A stretch of 49,838 nt of DNA from Nitrospiria bacterium (GCA_919902495.1 CAKKRC010000059.1:1-49838); one strand, 5' to 3'. Shown: positions 16,456-23,363, counted from the first letter of the stretch. A program made the numbers and translations. The notes: generated by a model from the sequence alone, not told the origin.

Positions 16456-16887
16456 TTAGAACGTGAGATTCATATCAGCGGGAATGACTGTTTCTTTATA
16501 GTATTTTGCGGGATCGGCAACCTTCACGCCGTCGATCAACTCTGACGGTACAATATTGAACAGCGCAACGTTCAAAGGACAGGCAAGAACCGTCCCGCCT
16601 TCGGCGATCAGCATGAAGAACATGTCTTCCACGCTCGGCAGGTTCATCTCCTCCATCTTTTGCATAACCGCGTCGCCCTCTTCCTTCGGCTGATCAGGCA
16701 GACACTTGAGGGTCTTCACCTTTTCCTTGTGCACGGCATTAATGCCCCGTGAGCCGAAGAACATCGTGACCTTCGAGCCCTCTCGCAGCAGGCTCAGCGC
16801 GGTCATGAGCGCGTTATAGACCTGACAGAGCTCCTCGTGAAAGCACATGATCGACACATTCTTGACAATCTTTGTCATTGAGTTCAT
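16456..16887 (-). CDS. DsrE2/DsrEFH-like sulfur-carrier family protein
   Basis: 143 residues from ATG 16887, which overlaps the stop of the ArsR gene (ATGA). A second ATG at 16878 is an alternative start. The fold pattern is that of DsrE-like proteins: VSIMCFHEELCQVYNALMTALSLLREGSKVTMFFGSRGINAV, then a charged linker, then FFMLIAEGGTVLACPLNVALFNI, where the cysteine of LACPLNV sits at the usual DsrE2 active-site position. Two further cysteines lie near the N-terminus. Probably a cytoplasmic sulfane-sulfur carrier; last gene of the sulfur run, followed by a terminator. Confidence 0.82.
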   Translation of the reverse strand: MNSMTKIVKNVSIMCFHEELCQVYNALMTALSLLREGSKVTMFFGSRGINAVHKEKVKTLKCLPDQPKEEGDAVMQKMEEMNLPSVEDMFFMLIAEGGTVLACPLNVALFNIVPSELIDGVKVADPAKYYKETVIPADMNLTF

Positions 16888-17213
16888 CTCCCTTCCCTGA
16901 TAGTTCTTGCCCTTGGCGCCTTCCCTATCATGCCGGCAAGAGCTTCCTGCATAACGACACAGGCATGGGCGATCTTGTCGTCTGCAATGCTGTAGTAGAT
17001 GTTGGCTCCATCCCTCTTTGCCTTCAAAACTCCTTTCATGCGCATTACGGACAGCATAAGCGAGGTATGGGACTTCGATTCGCCGATCTTCTCCTGAATG
17101 GCCGTGACGCGCATTTCACCTGTCCGCAGCAGATCCAAGATCTCGATCCGTTTCGGGTTTGTGAAGGTCTTGCAGAATTCAGCGTGTAATTCGTAAAATT
17201 CTTTTTTCTTCAT
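16884..17213 (-). CDS. ArsR-family regulator, possible reactive-sulfur sensor
   Basis: 109 residues. ATG 17213 overlaps the stop of the SQR-like gene (CCATGA), fixing the start. Winged-helix pattern: CKTFTNPKRIEILDLLRTGEMRVTAIQEKIGESKSHTSLMLSVMRMKGVLKAKRDGANIYYSI. Only two cysteines, C14 and C85, placed near the N-terminal and C-terminal helices. That resembles the two-cysteine layout of persulfide sensors SqrR/BigR, though spacing is not identical and the metal-type ELCVCD motif is absent. Its position next to an SQR-like gene supports sulfide or polysulfide sensing (inference). Confidence 0.85.
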   Translation of the reverse strand: MKKKEFYELHAEFCKTFTNPKRIEILDLLRTGEMRVTAIQEKIGESKSHTSLMLSVMRMKGVLKAKRDGANIYYSIADDKIAHACVVMQEALAGMIGKAPRARTIREGR

Positions 17214-18400
17214 GGCAGATTGCTCACCCCATTTTTCATCTTCCACAGGAAGTACTTTTCAAATCCGACCTTCATCCATTTTGCCCAGACAGCCTTCTTT
17301 GTATACGAGCTCTGCCTCGGCGGCAGGACCGGATAGGCCTTCATGATGGCCGCTGTGTTCCCCATGTCCATGAGGCAGATGACACCGAGTTCGTCCGCGA
17401 TGGGCGGCGTCTTTCCGGTGACATCGGAAGCGATCGTCGCCGCGGCCGTCTTGGCCATCTTGACGGTCATGAATCCCGTTTTTGGAACGCCCGTGGGCAC
17501 CGGCGTCACCTCGGGCGGCGCGATGGCTATCGCGACTCCGATCGCAAATATATTTTTGTGCTTTGTGTGACGGTAGTTCTTGTCAACGGGGATGAAGCCC
17601 CGCGGATTACCGAGCGGCGCGACAGCGGGAACGCCCTTGAACGGCGGCGCGATCATGGCGAGCTTGAAGGGGATCTTCGTACCGTCCTTTAATTTGATCT
17701 CTCCCGGCGTGACCTCTTCGATGGCCTGGCTGACGATCGGCTTGATGTCCCGCTCAGCGAACTCGTACTCCATGAAGGTCTTGGAAGCGCCGAGTCCGCC
17801 TACGCCCATATGGCCGAGGTAAGGCTCGGAGGTGAGATAGAGGATAGGAACCTTATGGCGCATCTTCCGCCTGCGAAGCTCGGCATCCATCTCGAAAGCA
17901 AGCTCGTAGGACGGGCCGAAGCAGCTCACCATCTGCGATGAGCCGAGGACTATGGGACCGGGATTTTCGAGAACGCTCCTCCACGTCGCTCCGGTCTTCA
18001 CCGCATGATCGAGCGTGAACGTGCAGGCGGTATATCCTTTATCCGGTCCGAGGCCGGGAATCTCATCAAAGGCGAGATGCGGACCGGTTGAGATGACGAG
18101 AAAGTCATACGGCAGCTCTTTCCCTTTTGACGTGATGACCTTCGATGCGTCGGCATCTACCTGTTTCGCAGCCTCATGGACGAAATCAATTCCCTTCGGT
18201 TTGAGTATTTCGCTCACCTTGAGCGTGATGTCCTCCGGCTTCCGCCACCCCATGATGAGCCACGGCAGGGACGGCAGGAACACGAACCGGTCGTCATCGC
18301 TCACCACGGTCACATCCGCTTTCTTGCCGAGCAGCCGCTTAAGTTCAAACGCCGCCGTCAACCCCCCGAACGATCCACCTAAAACAACGATCTTTGCCAT
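17210..18400 (-). CDS. Sulfide:quinone oxidoreductase-like FAD flavoprotein
   Basis: 396 residues. N-terminal FAD-binding GGSFGGLTAAFEL (8-20), a second dinucleotide-binding stretch around residue 150, ISTGPHLAFDEIPG and the late FAD motif NIFAIGVAIAIAP (283-295). Three cysteines, C126, C160 and C342, fall where the SQR catalytic triad lies (C128, C160, C356 in the Acidithiobacillus enzyme, from memory). This favours true sulfide oxidation over a generic NADH dehydrogenase II. The C-terminal amphipathic helix (WAKWMKVGFEKYFLWKM) suits membrane attachment. Predicted reaction: sulfide to polysulfide or sulfane sulfur, electrons to quinone. The product could be handed to the neighbouring Tus/Dsr-like carriers. 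Confidence 0.88.
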   Translation of the reverse strand: MAKIVVLGGSFGGLTAAFELKRLLGKKADVTVVSDDDRFVFLPSLPWLIMGWRKPEDITLKVSEILKPKGIDFVHEAAKQVDADASKVITSKGKELPYDFLVISTGPHLAFDEIPGLGPDKGYTACTFTLDHAVKTGATWRSVLENPGPIVLGSSQMVSCFGPSYELAFEMDAELRRRKMRHKVPILYLTSEPYLGHMGVGGLGASKTFMEYEFAERDIKPIVSQAIEEVTPGEIKLKDGTKIPFKLAMIAPPFKGVPAVAPLGNPRGFIPVDKNYRHTKHKNIFAIGVAIAIAPPEVTPVPTGVPKTGFMTVKMAKTAAATIASDVTGKTPPIADELGVICLMDMGNTAAIMKAYPVLPPRQSSYTKKAVWAKWMKVGFEKYFLWKMKNGVSNLP

Positions 18401-18422
18401 GATATCCTCCCCTTGGTTCAGA

Positions 18423-18530
18423 GTACAGATGTCAGATTGCAGATGACAGACTAAAACCCATAAGCATTGTTGTGCCTGCTATCGATATCTGTCGTCTGTT
18501 GTCTGTCCTCTGTTGTCTGTCGTCTGTCTT
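18423..18530. repeat. ACAGACAACAGACGACAG-type repeat in the TusB/SQR gap
   Basis: The 129-nt gap between the TusB-like stop and the SQR start is filled by degenerate tandem words: CTGTCGTCTGTTGTCTGTCC and relatives at 18489-18530, and an inverted partner CAGATGTCAGATTGCAGATGACAG at 18426-18449. Same family as 13219-13262. No promoter was recognised inside. Confidence 0.65.
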
Positions 18531-18811
18531 CAAAACATTCCTGCGACCTTCTCGCCGCCCGTTATGATGTCCGTCATTTTGTCGTAGTCGATGATTGTTA
18601 CGCGGTCATCCATCTCGGAATCCTTGAGACCCCGAAGCCTCTTGTCGTCATCGAGGACATACACTGCGCCCGAAACAGCCCCCAGCCGCTCCTTCTGACC
18701 AAAATAGACACCGTTCTGCAGAAGGATAAGATCGGCCCCGCTTTCCTTCGCGAGGGTCAATCCGAGTGCTCCATCAGTCGTATCCGGCGCGCTTTTTATC
18801 ATCACAAGCAT
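18530..18811 (-). CDS. TusB/DsrH-like sulfur-relay protein
   Basis: 93 residues with GAGGAGG upstream of ATG 18811. It begins MLVMIKSAPDTTDGALGLTLAKESGADLILLQNGVYFGQ, the TusB/DsrH pattern, including the LLQNGVY strand-turn and later AVYVLDDDKRLRGL. DsrH normally carries a single C-terminal cysteine; none is present here, so it may be a structural partner. Forms a set with the TusC-like gene 10 nt upstream and the DsrE selenoprotein before that, i.e. a DsrEFH/TusBCD-like trio. Confidence 0.8.
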   Translation of the reverse strand: MLVMIKSAPDTTDGALGLTLAKESGADLILLQNGVYFGQKERLGAVSGAVYVLDDDKRLRGLKDSEMDDRVTIIDYDKMTDIITGGEKVAGMF

Positions 18812-18821
18812 GGCATCCTCC

Positions 18822-19175
18822 TCAGAATATCATTGTCGTTGTCGCTTCTTTCACCAGTCCGGCGATCTCTTTGCTGCTGACTATCTTTACGTTTTCAACA
18901 AGATCATTCGATGCGACGCGCTGCGCCTTAAGTGAAGCAACGTCGGCATAGACCGCGACTCCCATCTCCAGGCAATCCTTGAGCGTGCCCTCAAGATTCG
19001 TGAATCCGGTCCCGGTGTCGTCCTGTCCTTTTTTTGCAAGCAGCACCCCGCCGTCCACCAGGATCAGGTCAACACCCATTTCGAACGACACCGCGCCGAG
19101 AGCATGCCTCACAGCCTCAGCCGCATTGATGTCTCCGTAGGGCGATCGTTTCAGTATCATTGCAATGGATGCCAT
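18822..19175 (-). CDS. TusC/DsrF-like sulfur-relay protein
   Basis: 117 residues from ATG 19175, preceded by AAGGAGG; a longer frame from 19235 reads through the CCGCATTC repeat and is rejected. Sequence start MASIAMILKRSPYGDINAAEAVRHALGAVSFEMGVDLILVDGGVLLAKKGQ fits DsrF/TusC. It includes the glycine-rich VDGGVLL turn and DLENVKIVSSKEIAGLV-type end. One cysteine in LKDCLEMGVAVYADV. Cytoplasmic, expected to assemble with the DsrE-like and DsrH-like partners encoded on each side. Confidence 0.82.
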   Translation of the reverse strand: MASIAMILKRSPYGDINAAEAVRHALGAVSFEMGVDLILVDGGVLLAKKGQDDTGTGFTNLEGTLKDCLEMGVAVYADVASLKAQRVASNDLVENVKIVSSKEIAGLVKEATTTMIF

Positions 19176-19195
19176 TTCATCCTCCTTGTGTTTTG

Positions 19196-19226
19196 ATTCC
19201 GCACTCCGCATTCCGCACTCCGCATT
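19196..19226. repeat. CCGCATTCCGCACT-type short tandem repeat
   Basis: ATTCCGCACTCCGCATTCCGCACTCCGCATTTT-like run in the 56-nt gap between the DsrE selenoprotein and the TusC-like gene. Relatives occur at 42134-42165 and 49379-49402. Confidence 0.7.
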
Positions 19227-19231
19227 TTGAA

Positions 19232-19588
19232 TCATGCCCCGAGATTAAGCCAGACATCGGTCTCGCCCATGGTTACGAACAGTCCTTTCAGGGAGCCGAC
19301 CTCCGTGTTTGCAAGATAATCGTCTTTCGCCGCACGGCGAAAGTTCACGCAGCCTCCTCAGAGATACACCTTTAAGCCTTTCTGGATGAGCCGGGCAAAC
19401 TCCTCCTCGGCGTTCAGAATGCCCTTCGCCTTCTGCTTTGTCAGAAAACAGTAGATGCCGTCAGCAGATGCGATGAGGTTCACGGTGTGGCCCTTGTTCA
19501 GGGCCGATTCAGCGATGCGGGCGCTCGTCAGCGTGTTCTCGTAGGAATAGGGCGATGTTGACAGATACAGCGTGATCGTTTTCGGCAT
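19232..19588 (-). CDS. DsrE/TusD-like selenoprotein with U-G-G-C motif (UGA read-through)
   Basis: 118 residues when the UGA at 19360-19358 is read as Sec77. Start ATG 19588 follows GAGGAGG. The first 76 residues (MPKTITLYLSTSPYSYENT..KGHTVNLIASADGIYCFLTKQK..LIQKGLKVYL) are a DsrE N-terminal half, which would be truncated at the exact place where DsrE/TusD proteins have their active-site cysteine loop. Reading on gives U-G-G-C, then RRAAKDDYLANTEVGSLKGLFVTMGETDVW, the expected DsrE C-terminal half ending at a proper TGA. A hairpin of SECIS type lies 14 nt after the UGA. Expected role: sulfane-sulfur carrier with a selenol-thiol pair; DsrE-like selenoproteins are known from surveys of Sec-using bacteria. 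Confidence 0.85.
19324..19343 (-). promoter_or_regulatory. SECIS element of the DsrE-like selenoprotein
   Basis: Minus-strand CTTTCGCCGTGCGGCGAAAG: perfect 8-bp stem with apical loop GUGC, 14 nt after the UGA (UGA to loop 22 nt). G and U at the first loop positions match the bacterial SECIS rule. Confidence 0.75.
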
Positions 19589-19613
19589 AGGGTCCTCCTC
19601 CCTGCCCCTGGCC

Positions 19614-20765
19614 TCATTGCTGCGGACCAAGGGGAATTCTTGCGTGGTATAGGAAATAGGCGATCGGCTCGACATTGTTATAGCCTATCTTTTTCCGCCG
19701 TGCTTCATCAAGAAGATGGTACCTGACGGTCACGTCCACGGCGGCGGGAGCGCCGGGGCCGCTCCTGATCAGGGGAAGCCTGAACTCTCTCGGCTGCTGG
19801 TACGGCAACCGCGTGTCCCGGAGATCGACGATGAACGGCCTCCAGAGGATGTACCGTTTCATCGCGTACGCCTTTTCCTTCAGCACCTCCCCTCCCGGTC
19901 CCAGGAGTTTCAACTCGAGGGTCAGATGCCGGTCCGGGGTGCCGGTCGGAAGATAGTGGGCCGCCCCCACGTTCGTCAGCGTGACGACCAGCCCGTCATC
20001 CTCCAATCTATGGTCGACCTGCAGCGACTCCTTCACGCGCTCAGGTTCATGTCCTCCGTGGAACAGATGCTGTCGCCCTTTCCGGGCCGGCATCCCCTCG
20101 GCTGCCGGCCGCACGACGGGCGGCATGTGGCAGGAAACGCAGTCTATCGTCTGTTTACCTGCTTCTATCTCCGCGACGGTGCCGCATGGTGGAATAGTGT
20201 AGAACGTGTCCCATCGTTTTCCCGCTACCACATGGCACTTCAGACAGGGTTTGATCCCCTGCGACATATTGGGATCATGCTCTACAGGATGGGGCGCCCT
20301 GTCCGTCGGGAACGGGCCGACGATCCTGCCGTTGCGAATGTGGCAGACCGCGCAGGTCACGCCTTCGTCCCGGAGCGATGCGTCGAATTCCGGGTTCGGT
20401 ATAAGAATGGGATCGAATTTATCGCGGTCCCGGAATCCCAGCACGAGGTCCTGCTGCTGGTTCACCAGCGGCGTATGGCAGTTGAGACATATCTGCAGGG
20501 ACCCGTCGTATTTGAAATCAACCTGGAAGTACGGCTCGGTCCACGCCCGGGCGTGCATGCTGCCGGCCCACTCGCGGTAGATCTCCCGGTGGCAGGTCCC
20601 GCAGTCCTTTGCGCTCAACGATGCGATGCCGCGGGGCGTCTCGACCTGCATCGGCCTTTCAAATCGCTCGTCGACGACAAAGATGTTCATAGGCCGCAGG
20701 AGCCGCCAGAGCAGGAACAGGACGATCAGCGCCGAAAGGATCAGCCATGCCGTTTTCTTTGTCAT
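19614..20765 (-). CDS. Membrane-anchored pentahaem cytochrome c
   Basis: 383 residues. An uncleaved N-terminal membrane segment (about 5-23) is followed by five CxxCH motifs: CGTCH, CLNCH, CAVCH, CLKCH and CVSCH, all in the first 225 residues, with many extra histidines as distal ligands. The C-terminal 150 residues (RLEDDGLVVTLTNVGAAHYLPTGTPDRHLTLELKLL..) are a beta-rich domain without haem. It resembles cytochrome c-554-type multihaem proteins. Periplasmic electron carrier. It lies 26 nt before the DsrE selenoprotein and 58 nt after the TauE gene, so it is embedded in the sulfur run. Confidence 0.9.
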   Translation of the reverse strand: MTKKTAWLILSALIVLFLLWRLLRPMNIFVVDERFERPMQVETPRGIASLSAKDCGTCHREIYREWAGSMHARAWTEPYFQVDFKYDGSLQICLNCHTPLVNQQQDLVLGFRDRDKFDPILIPNPEFDASLRDEGVTCAVCHIRNGRIVGPFPTDRAPHPVEHDPNMSQGIKPCLKCHVVAGKRWDTFYTIPPCGTVAEIEAGKQTIDCVSCHMPPVVRPAAEGMPARKGRQHLFHGGHEPERVKESLQVDHRLEDDGLVVTLTNVGAAHYLPTGTPDRHLTLELKLLGPGGEVLKEKAYAMKRYILWRPFIVDLRDTRLPYQQPREFRLPLIRSGPGAPAAVDVTVRYHLLDEARRKKIGYNNVEPIAYFLYHARIPLGPQQ

Positions 20766-20823
20766 TTACCGCTCCGCCGCCGGACCAGTGCTGGTCTGCG
20801 CACCCCCGCTCAGAAATTCCGGA

Positions 20824-21615
20824 TCATCGGCCGGTCACTATCTGATACCACATCCTGAGGCCCGTGACCGCGATGATGACCGCGATGGCCATCCGCAGGT
20901 ATTTTGTGTTCACTTTCTTGCTCATGGTCCCGCCGAGCTGGGCGCCGGGCACCGTACCGACGACGAGCGCGAGCGCAGCCGGCCAGAGGATCTGGCCGGT
21001 GATCATTTTCCCGATCGTTCCGGTGACCGCGCCGAAGAAGACGATCCCGAGGGTGCTGCCGATCACGATGCGCGTGGGAATGTTCAGGAGATAGATCATG
21101 ACTGGAATATAGATGAAGGCGCCCGGCGCTCCCACCATGCCTCCGAAGCATCCGATGGCGAGGCTGACCGCCGCGGCCAGGGGTCTGTTATACTCGATCG
21201 CCTCCGGCGCGATGCCCTCGCCCTGCTCCCGCTTTGGAATGAACATGGCCATCGCGGCGATCACGGCCAGGGTGGCAAAGATGGCGAGAAGGAGTTCACT
21301 CTGCGTATTCCGGGAATAGAGGGAGCCGGCGAGATTCCCGGCGGCATTGGAGATGCCCATGGTGAACAGGAGCGACCTGCTCACGAACCTGTTCTTGTGA
21401 TGGACGATGACGCCGGTGAGGGACGCCGAGAGGACCTGGACCATGCTGACCGCGGCCACCTGCTTCATGTCGAACTGCCCCACCCCGAGAAGCGGCGGAA
21501 CATACAGAAGCAGGGGGATCATGAAGATGGCGCCGCCCAGACCCAAAGGGCCCGACAGAAATCCGCCGCCGAGGCCGAGGCAGAGCAGCGTGATGATGAG
21601 GGAGAGGTCCATCAC
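20824..21615 (-). CDS. TauE/SafE (DUF81) membrane permease
   Basis: 263 residues, about eight membrane helices. Two glycine-rich repeats typical of the family: GGGFLSGPLGLGGAIFMIPLLL near the N-terminus and GGMVGAPGAFIYIPVMIYLL in the middle, followed by GTVPGAQLGGTMSKKVN. Family members move sulfite, sulfoacetate, taurine-related or other sulfur anions. The ATG at 21615 overlaps the stop of selenoprotein B (TGATG), so the two are translationally coupled; this suggests a shared task in handling a sulfur compound (inference). Confidence 0.9.
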   Translation of the reverse strand: MMDLSLIITLLCLGLGGGFLSGPLGLGGAIFMIPLLLYVPPLLGVGQFDMKQVAAVSMVQVLSASLTGVIVHHKNRFVSRSLLFTMGISNAAGNLAGSLYSRNTQSELLLAIFATLAVIAAMAMFIPKREQGEGIAPEAIEYNRPLAAAVSLAIGCFGGMVGAPGAFIYIPVMIYLLNIPTRIVIGSTLGIVFFGAVTGTIGKMITGQILWPAALALVVGTVPGAQLGGTMSKKVNTKYLRMAIAVIIAVTGLRMWYQIVTGR

Positions 21616-21878
21616 GCGCCTTCCCTTGGCCTGCCGGTCAGGGCCGCCCGCAACTGCTCAACATCGGCCACGCCGTCCCGTACGATGAAGGTCCCGTCCA
21701 CGATGACCGACGGGCAGGGGGGCTTGTCTGCAAGCACGGCATATTCCGGTGATGTCTTCTTGATGATCCTGATCTCGGCCCCGAACTCCTGCGCCGCCCG
21801 CAGGGCGGCGTCCTGGTTCGCCGATCATCGCTTCCCCAGGGGATCGTTCGCGTACAAGGTGATCGTGTGCTTCTGCAT
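21612..21878 (-). CDS. Selenoprotein B: small thioredoxin-like protein with Sec18 (UGA read-through)
   Basis: 88 residues with the UGA at 21827-21825 read as Sec. The ATG at 21878 directly follows the ArsR stop (TAGATG) and has GGAG 7 nt upstream. Reading: MQKHTITLYANDPLGKR-U18-SANQDAALRAAQEFG, then EIRIIKKTS, PPCPSVIVDGTFIVRDG and a C-terminal helix; one further cysteine in the PPCPS loop. It aligns end to end with selenoprotein A (LY-NDP-G-RU, I-x-KKTS, P-x-V-x-x-DG shared). Conventional calling sees no gene here, leaving a 264-nt hole in an otherwise packed operon. Probably a cytoplasmic thiol/selenol oxidoreductase; substrate unknown. Confidence 0.82.
21788..21810 (-). promoter_or_regulatory. 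SECIS element of selenoprotein B
   Basis: Two overlapping foldings on the minus strand: CCTGCG-GGCGG-CGCAGG (21788-21804; loop starts with GG, 26 nt after the UGA) and CGCCGCC-CTGCG-GGCGGCG (21792-21810). The first meets the apical-G rule better. Confidence 0.55.
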
Positions 21879-22220
21879 CTATCGTCTCCTCTCTCCGGGA
21901 TACGTTCCTTTTCTCGTCACCGGACAGCAGGCCGGTGCAGGAATATCTTCTTCATACTGTTTCTTGAGGATTTCGAGGAGGTCAGGAATGAAGGGTTCTT
22001 TGAGAAAATAGCACTTGAGCCTGCCGTCGACGAAATAATCGACGATATGATGCGAGCGCAGCAGTTTGAGGTGCTGCGACACGTTCGGCTGGCTGATGTC
22101 GAGAGCGTCCTCGAAGTCACTCACGCACTTGACACCCTGCACAAGTTCTTCAAGGATCCTGATCCGGGCGGGATGGGCGATCACTTTTAATAGCTCTAAC
22201 CTTCCGTCTGTAGAAATCAT
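21879..22220 (-). CDS. ArsR-family transcriptional regulator heading the sulfur run
   Basis: 113 residues. ATG 22220 follows GGAGGT; an in-frame start at 22253 lies within the operator region and is rejected. Winged-helix pattern HPARIRILEELVQGVKCVSDFEDALDISQPNVSQHLKLLRSHHIVDYFVDGRLKCYFL. Cysteines: C32 in the KCVSDF helix (the place of the ArsR metal motif ELCVCD), C70, and a C98-C99 pair in ACCPV near the C-terminus. It may sense a thiophilic metal(loid) or a reactive sulfur species. It is the first gene of the run and presumably autoregulates through the palindrome at 22237-22264. Confidence 0.88.
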   Translation of the reverse strand: MISTDGRLELLKVIAHPARIRILEELVQGVKCVSDFEDALDISQPNVSQHLKLLRSHHIVDYFVDGRLKCYFLKEPFIPDLLEILKKQYEEDIPAPACCPVTRKGTYPGERRR

Positions 22221-22236
22221 CGAGTGGACCTCCAGC

Positions 22237-22264
22237 AAAACATATGCAAACATTAATATGTTTT
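22237..22264 (-). promoter_or_regulatory. Candidate ArsR operator (9-bp inverted repeat)
   Basis: Perfect arms AAAACATAT (22237-22245) and ATATGTTTT (22256-22264) around a 10-nt spacer, 17 nt upstream of the ArsR start codon. It lies immediately downstream of a minus-strand TTGACA (22273-22278), so a bound repressor would cover the promoter. Confidence 0.65.
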
Positions 22265-22278
22265 AATGGATTTGTCAA
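22256..22278 (-). promoter_or_regulatory. Promoter of the ArsR-selenoprotein B-sulfur run
   Basis: Minus-strand TTGACA at 22278-22273 with an AT-rich -10 region (TAATGT at 17-nt spacing) inside the ArsR palindrome. The -10 match is only 3 of 6, so its exact position is uncertain. Confidence 0.45.
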
Positions 22279-22469
22279 TAAGAATTTCGTCCCCGCTCCC
22301 CTCATCCCTAAAGATTTATGGCTGCTTTTCTTGACGCAGAAGAATCCGCCGCATTGTATAGCCAGCCGGACCGGCCCACAAAAATAGGTTGACTTTCCCA
22401 TTATAAAATGTGAATATTATATACTTTTGTGTCCGCACGTCACGTCATCGACCGGTAAGGAGGTATCTT

Positions 22470-23363
22470 ATGCGCTTACGACGGCTGATCGTCCTTTTCC
22501 TGGCCTGCATGCTGTTCCTCCCGGCCGCGGCGGTCCCCCAGCCCCCGCAGCAGAAGATATACATCGGCCTCATCCCGGAAATGAACATCTTCAAGCAGAA
22601 GCAGCGCTTCAAGCTGCTGGGTGATTACCTGTCGAAGAGGACCGGGATCCCGGTGGAATTCACCATCCTCAGCCGGTACGGCAACATCCTCGAGAGTTTC
22701 ACAGCGGAAAAGATGGACGGGGCCTTCTTCGGTTCCTTCACCGGCGCCCTGGCGATCCAGAAACTCGGGGTGGTTCCCCTTGCCCGGCCGGTGAACCTTG
22801 ACAATACCTCGACCTATCAGGGCTACCTGTTCGTGCGAAAGGACAGCCGCATCCGGTCCGCGGCAGATATGAAAGGGAAGAAAATGGCCTTCGTGGAAAA
22901 GGCCACCACGGCAGGTTATATCTTTCCCCGGGCCTACCTGCGGGAGAACGGGATCACCAATATTGATTCCTATTTCAGCGAACATTTCTTTACCGGGAGC
23001 CATGACGCCGCGGTCTTCGCCGTGCTCAACAAGAAGGCCGACATCGGGGCGGCCAAGCACAGCATCTATGACCGTGTTCGCAAGGAAGACCAGCGGGTGG
23101 ACCAGGAACTCGTCATCCTCGCCAAGTCCCCCTGGGTTCCGTCGAACGGCCTGTGCGTCAGAAAGGACCTGGGAGCGGATATCAGAAAAAAACTGAAAGA
23201 TGCCCTGCTCAGCCTGAACACCGAGCCTGGGGGCAAGCAGGTCCTCGAACAATTCGGAGCCCTGAAATTCATAGAAACGACGGCAGCGGATTATAAACCG
23301 GTGTTCGACATGGCGAAAAAGGCCGGCATCGACATGCTGCGCTATAACTATCGGAATGAATAG
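22470..23363 (+). CDS. PhnD-like periplasmic phosph(on)ate-type binding protein
   Basis: 297 residues. ATG 22470 follows AAGGAGGT and opens a signal peptide MRLRRLIVLFLACMLFLPAAA. The mature protein shows the PhnD/PtxB-type binding fold: IYIGLIPEMNIFKQKQRFKLLGDYLSKRTGIPVEF, FFGSFTGALAIQKLGVVPLARPV, TYQGYLFVRKDSRIRSAADMKGKKMAFVEKATTAGYIFP. No ABC permease or ATPase follows; instead the next gene (33 nt on) is a haem-sensor GGDEF-EAL protein. It is therefore more likely a sensory co-receptor than a nutrient transporter component (inference). Confidence 0.88.
   Translation: MRLRRLIVLFLACMLFLPAAAVPQPPQQKIYIGLIPEMNIFKQKQRFKLLGDYLSKRTGIPVEFTILSRYGNILESFTAEKMDGAFFGSFTGALAIQKLGVVPLARPVNLDNTSTYQGYLFVRKDSRIRSAADMKGKKMAFVEKATTAGYIFPRAYLRENGITNIDSYFSEHFFTGSHDAAVFAVLNKKADIGAAKHSIYDRVRKEDQRVDQELVILAKSPWVPSNGLCVRKDLGADIRKKLKDALLSLNTEPGGKQVLEQFGALKFIETTAADYKPVFDMAKKAGIDMLRYNYRNE

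Noticed and set aside
19232-19348. Independent 38-codon gene with GTG start and GGAGG
   Set aside because: The same residues complete a DsrE domain when the UGA is read as Sec; the GGAGG forms the U-G-G-C codons. Kept as an alternative only.
20626-22011. 461-codon plus-strand ORF
   Set aside because: Runs antisense across TauE, selenoprotein B and part of ArsR; no protein-like pattern. It also hides selenoprotein B from simple longest-ORF calling.
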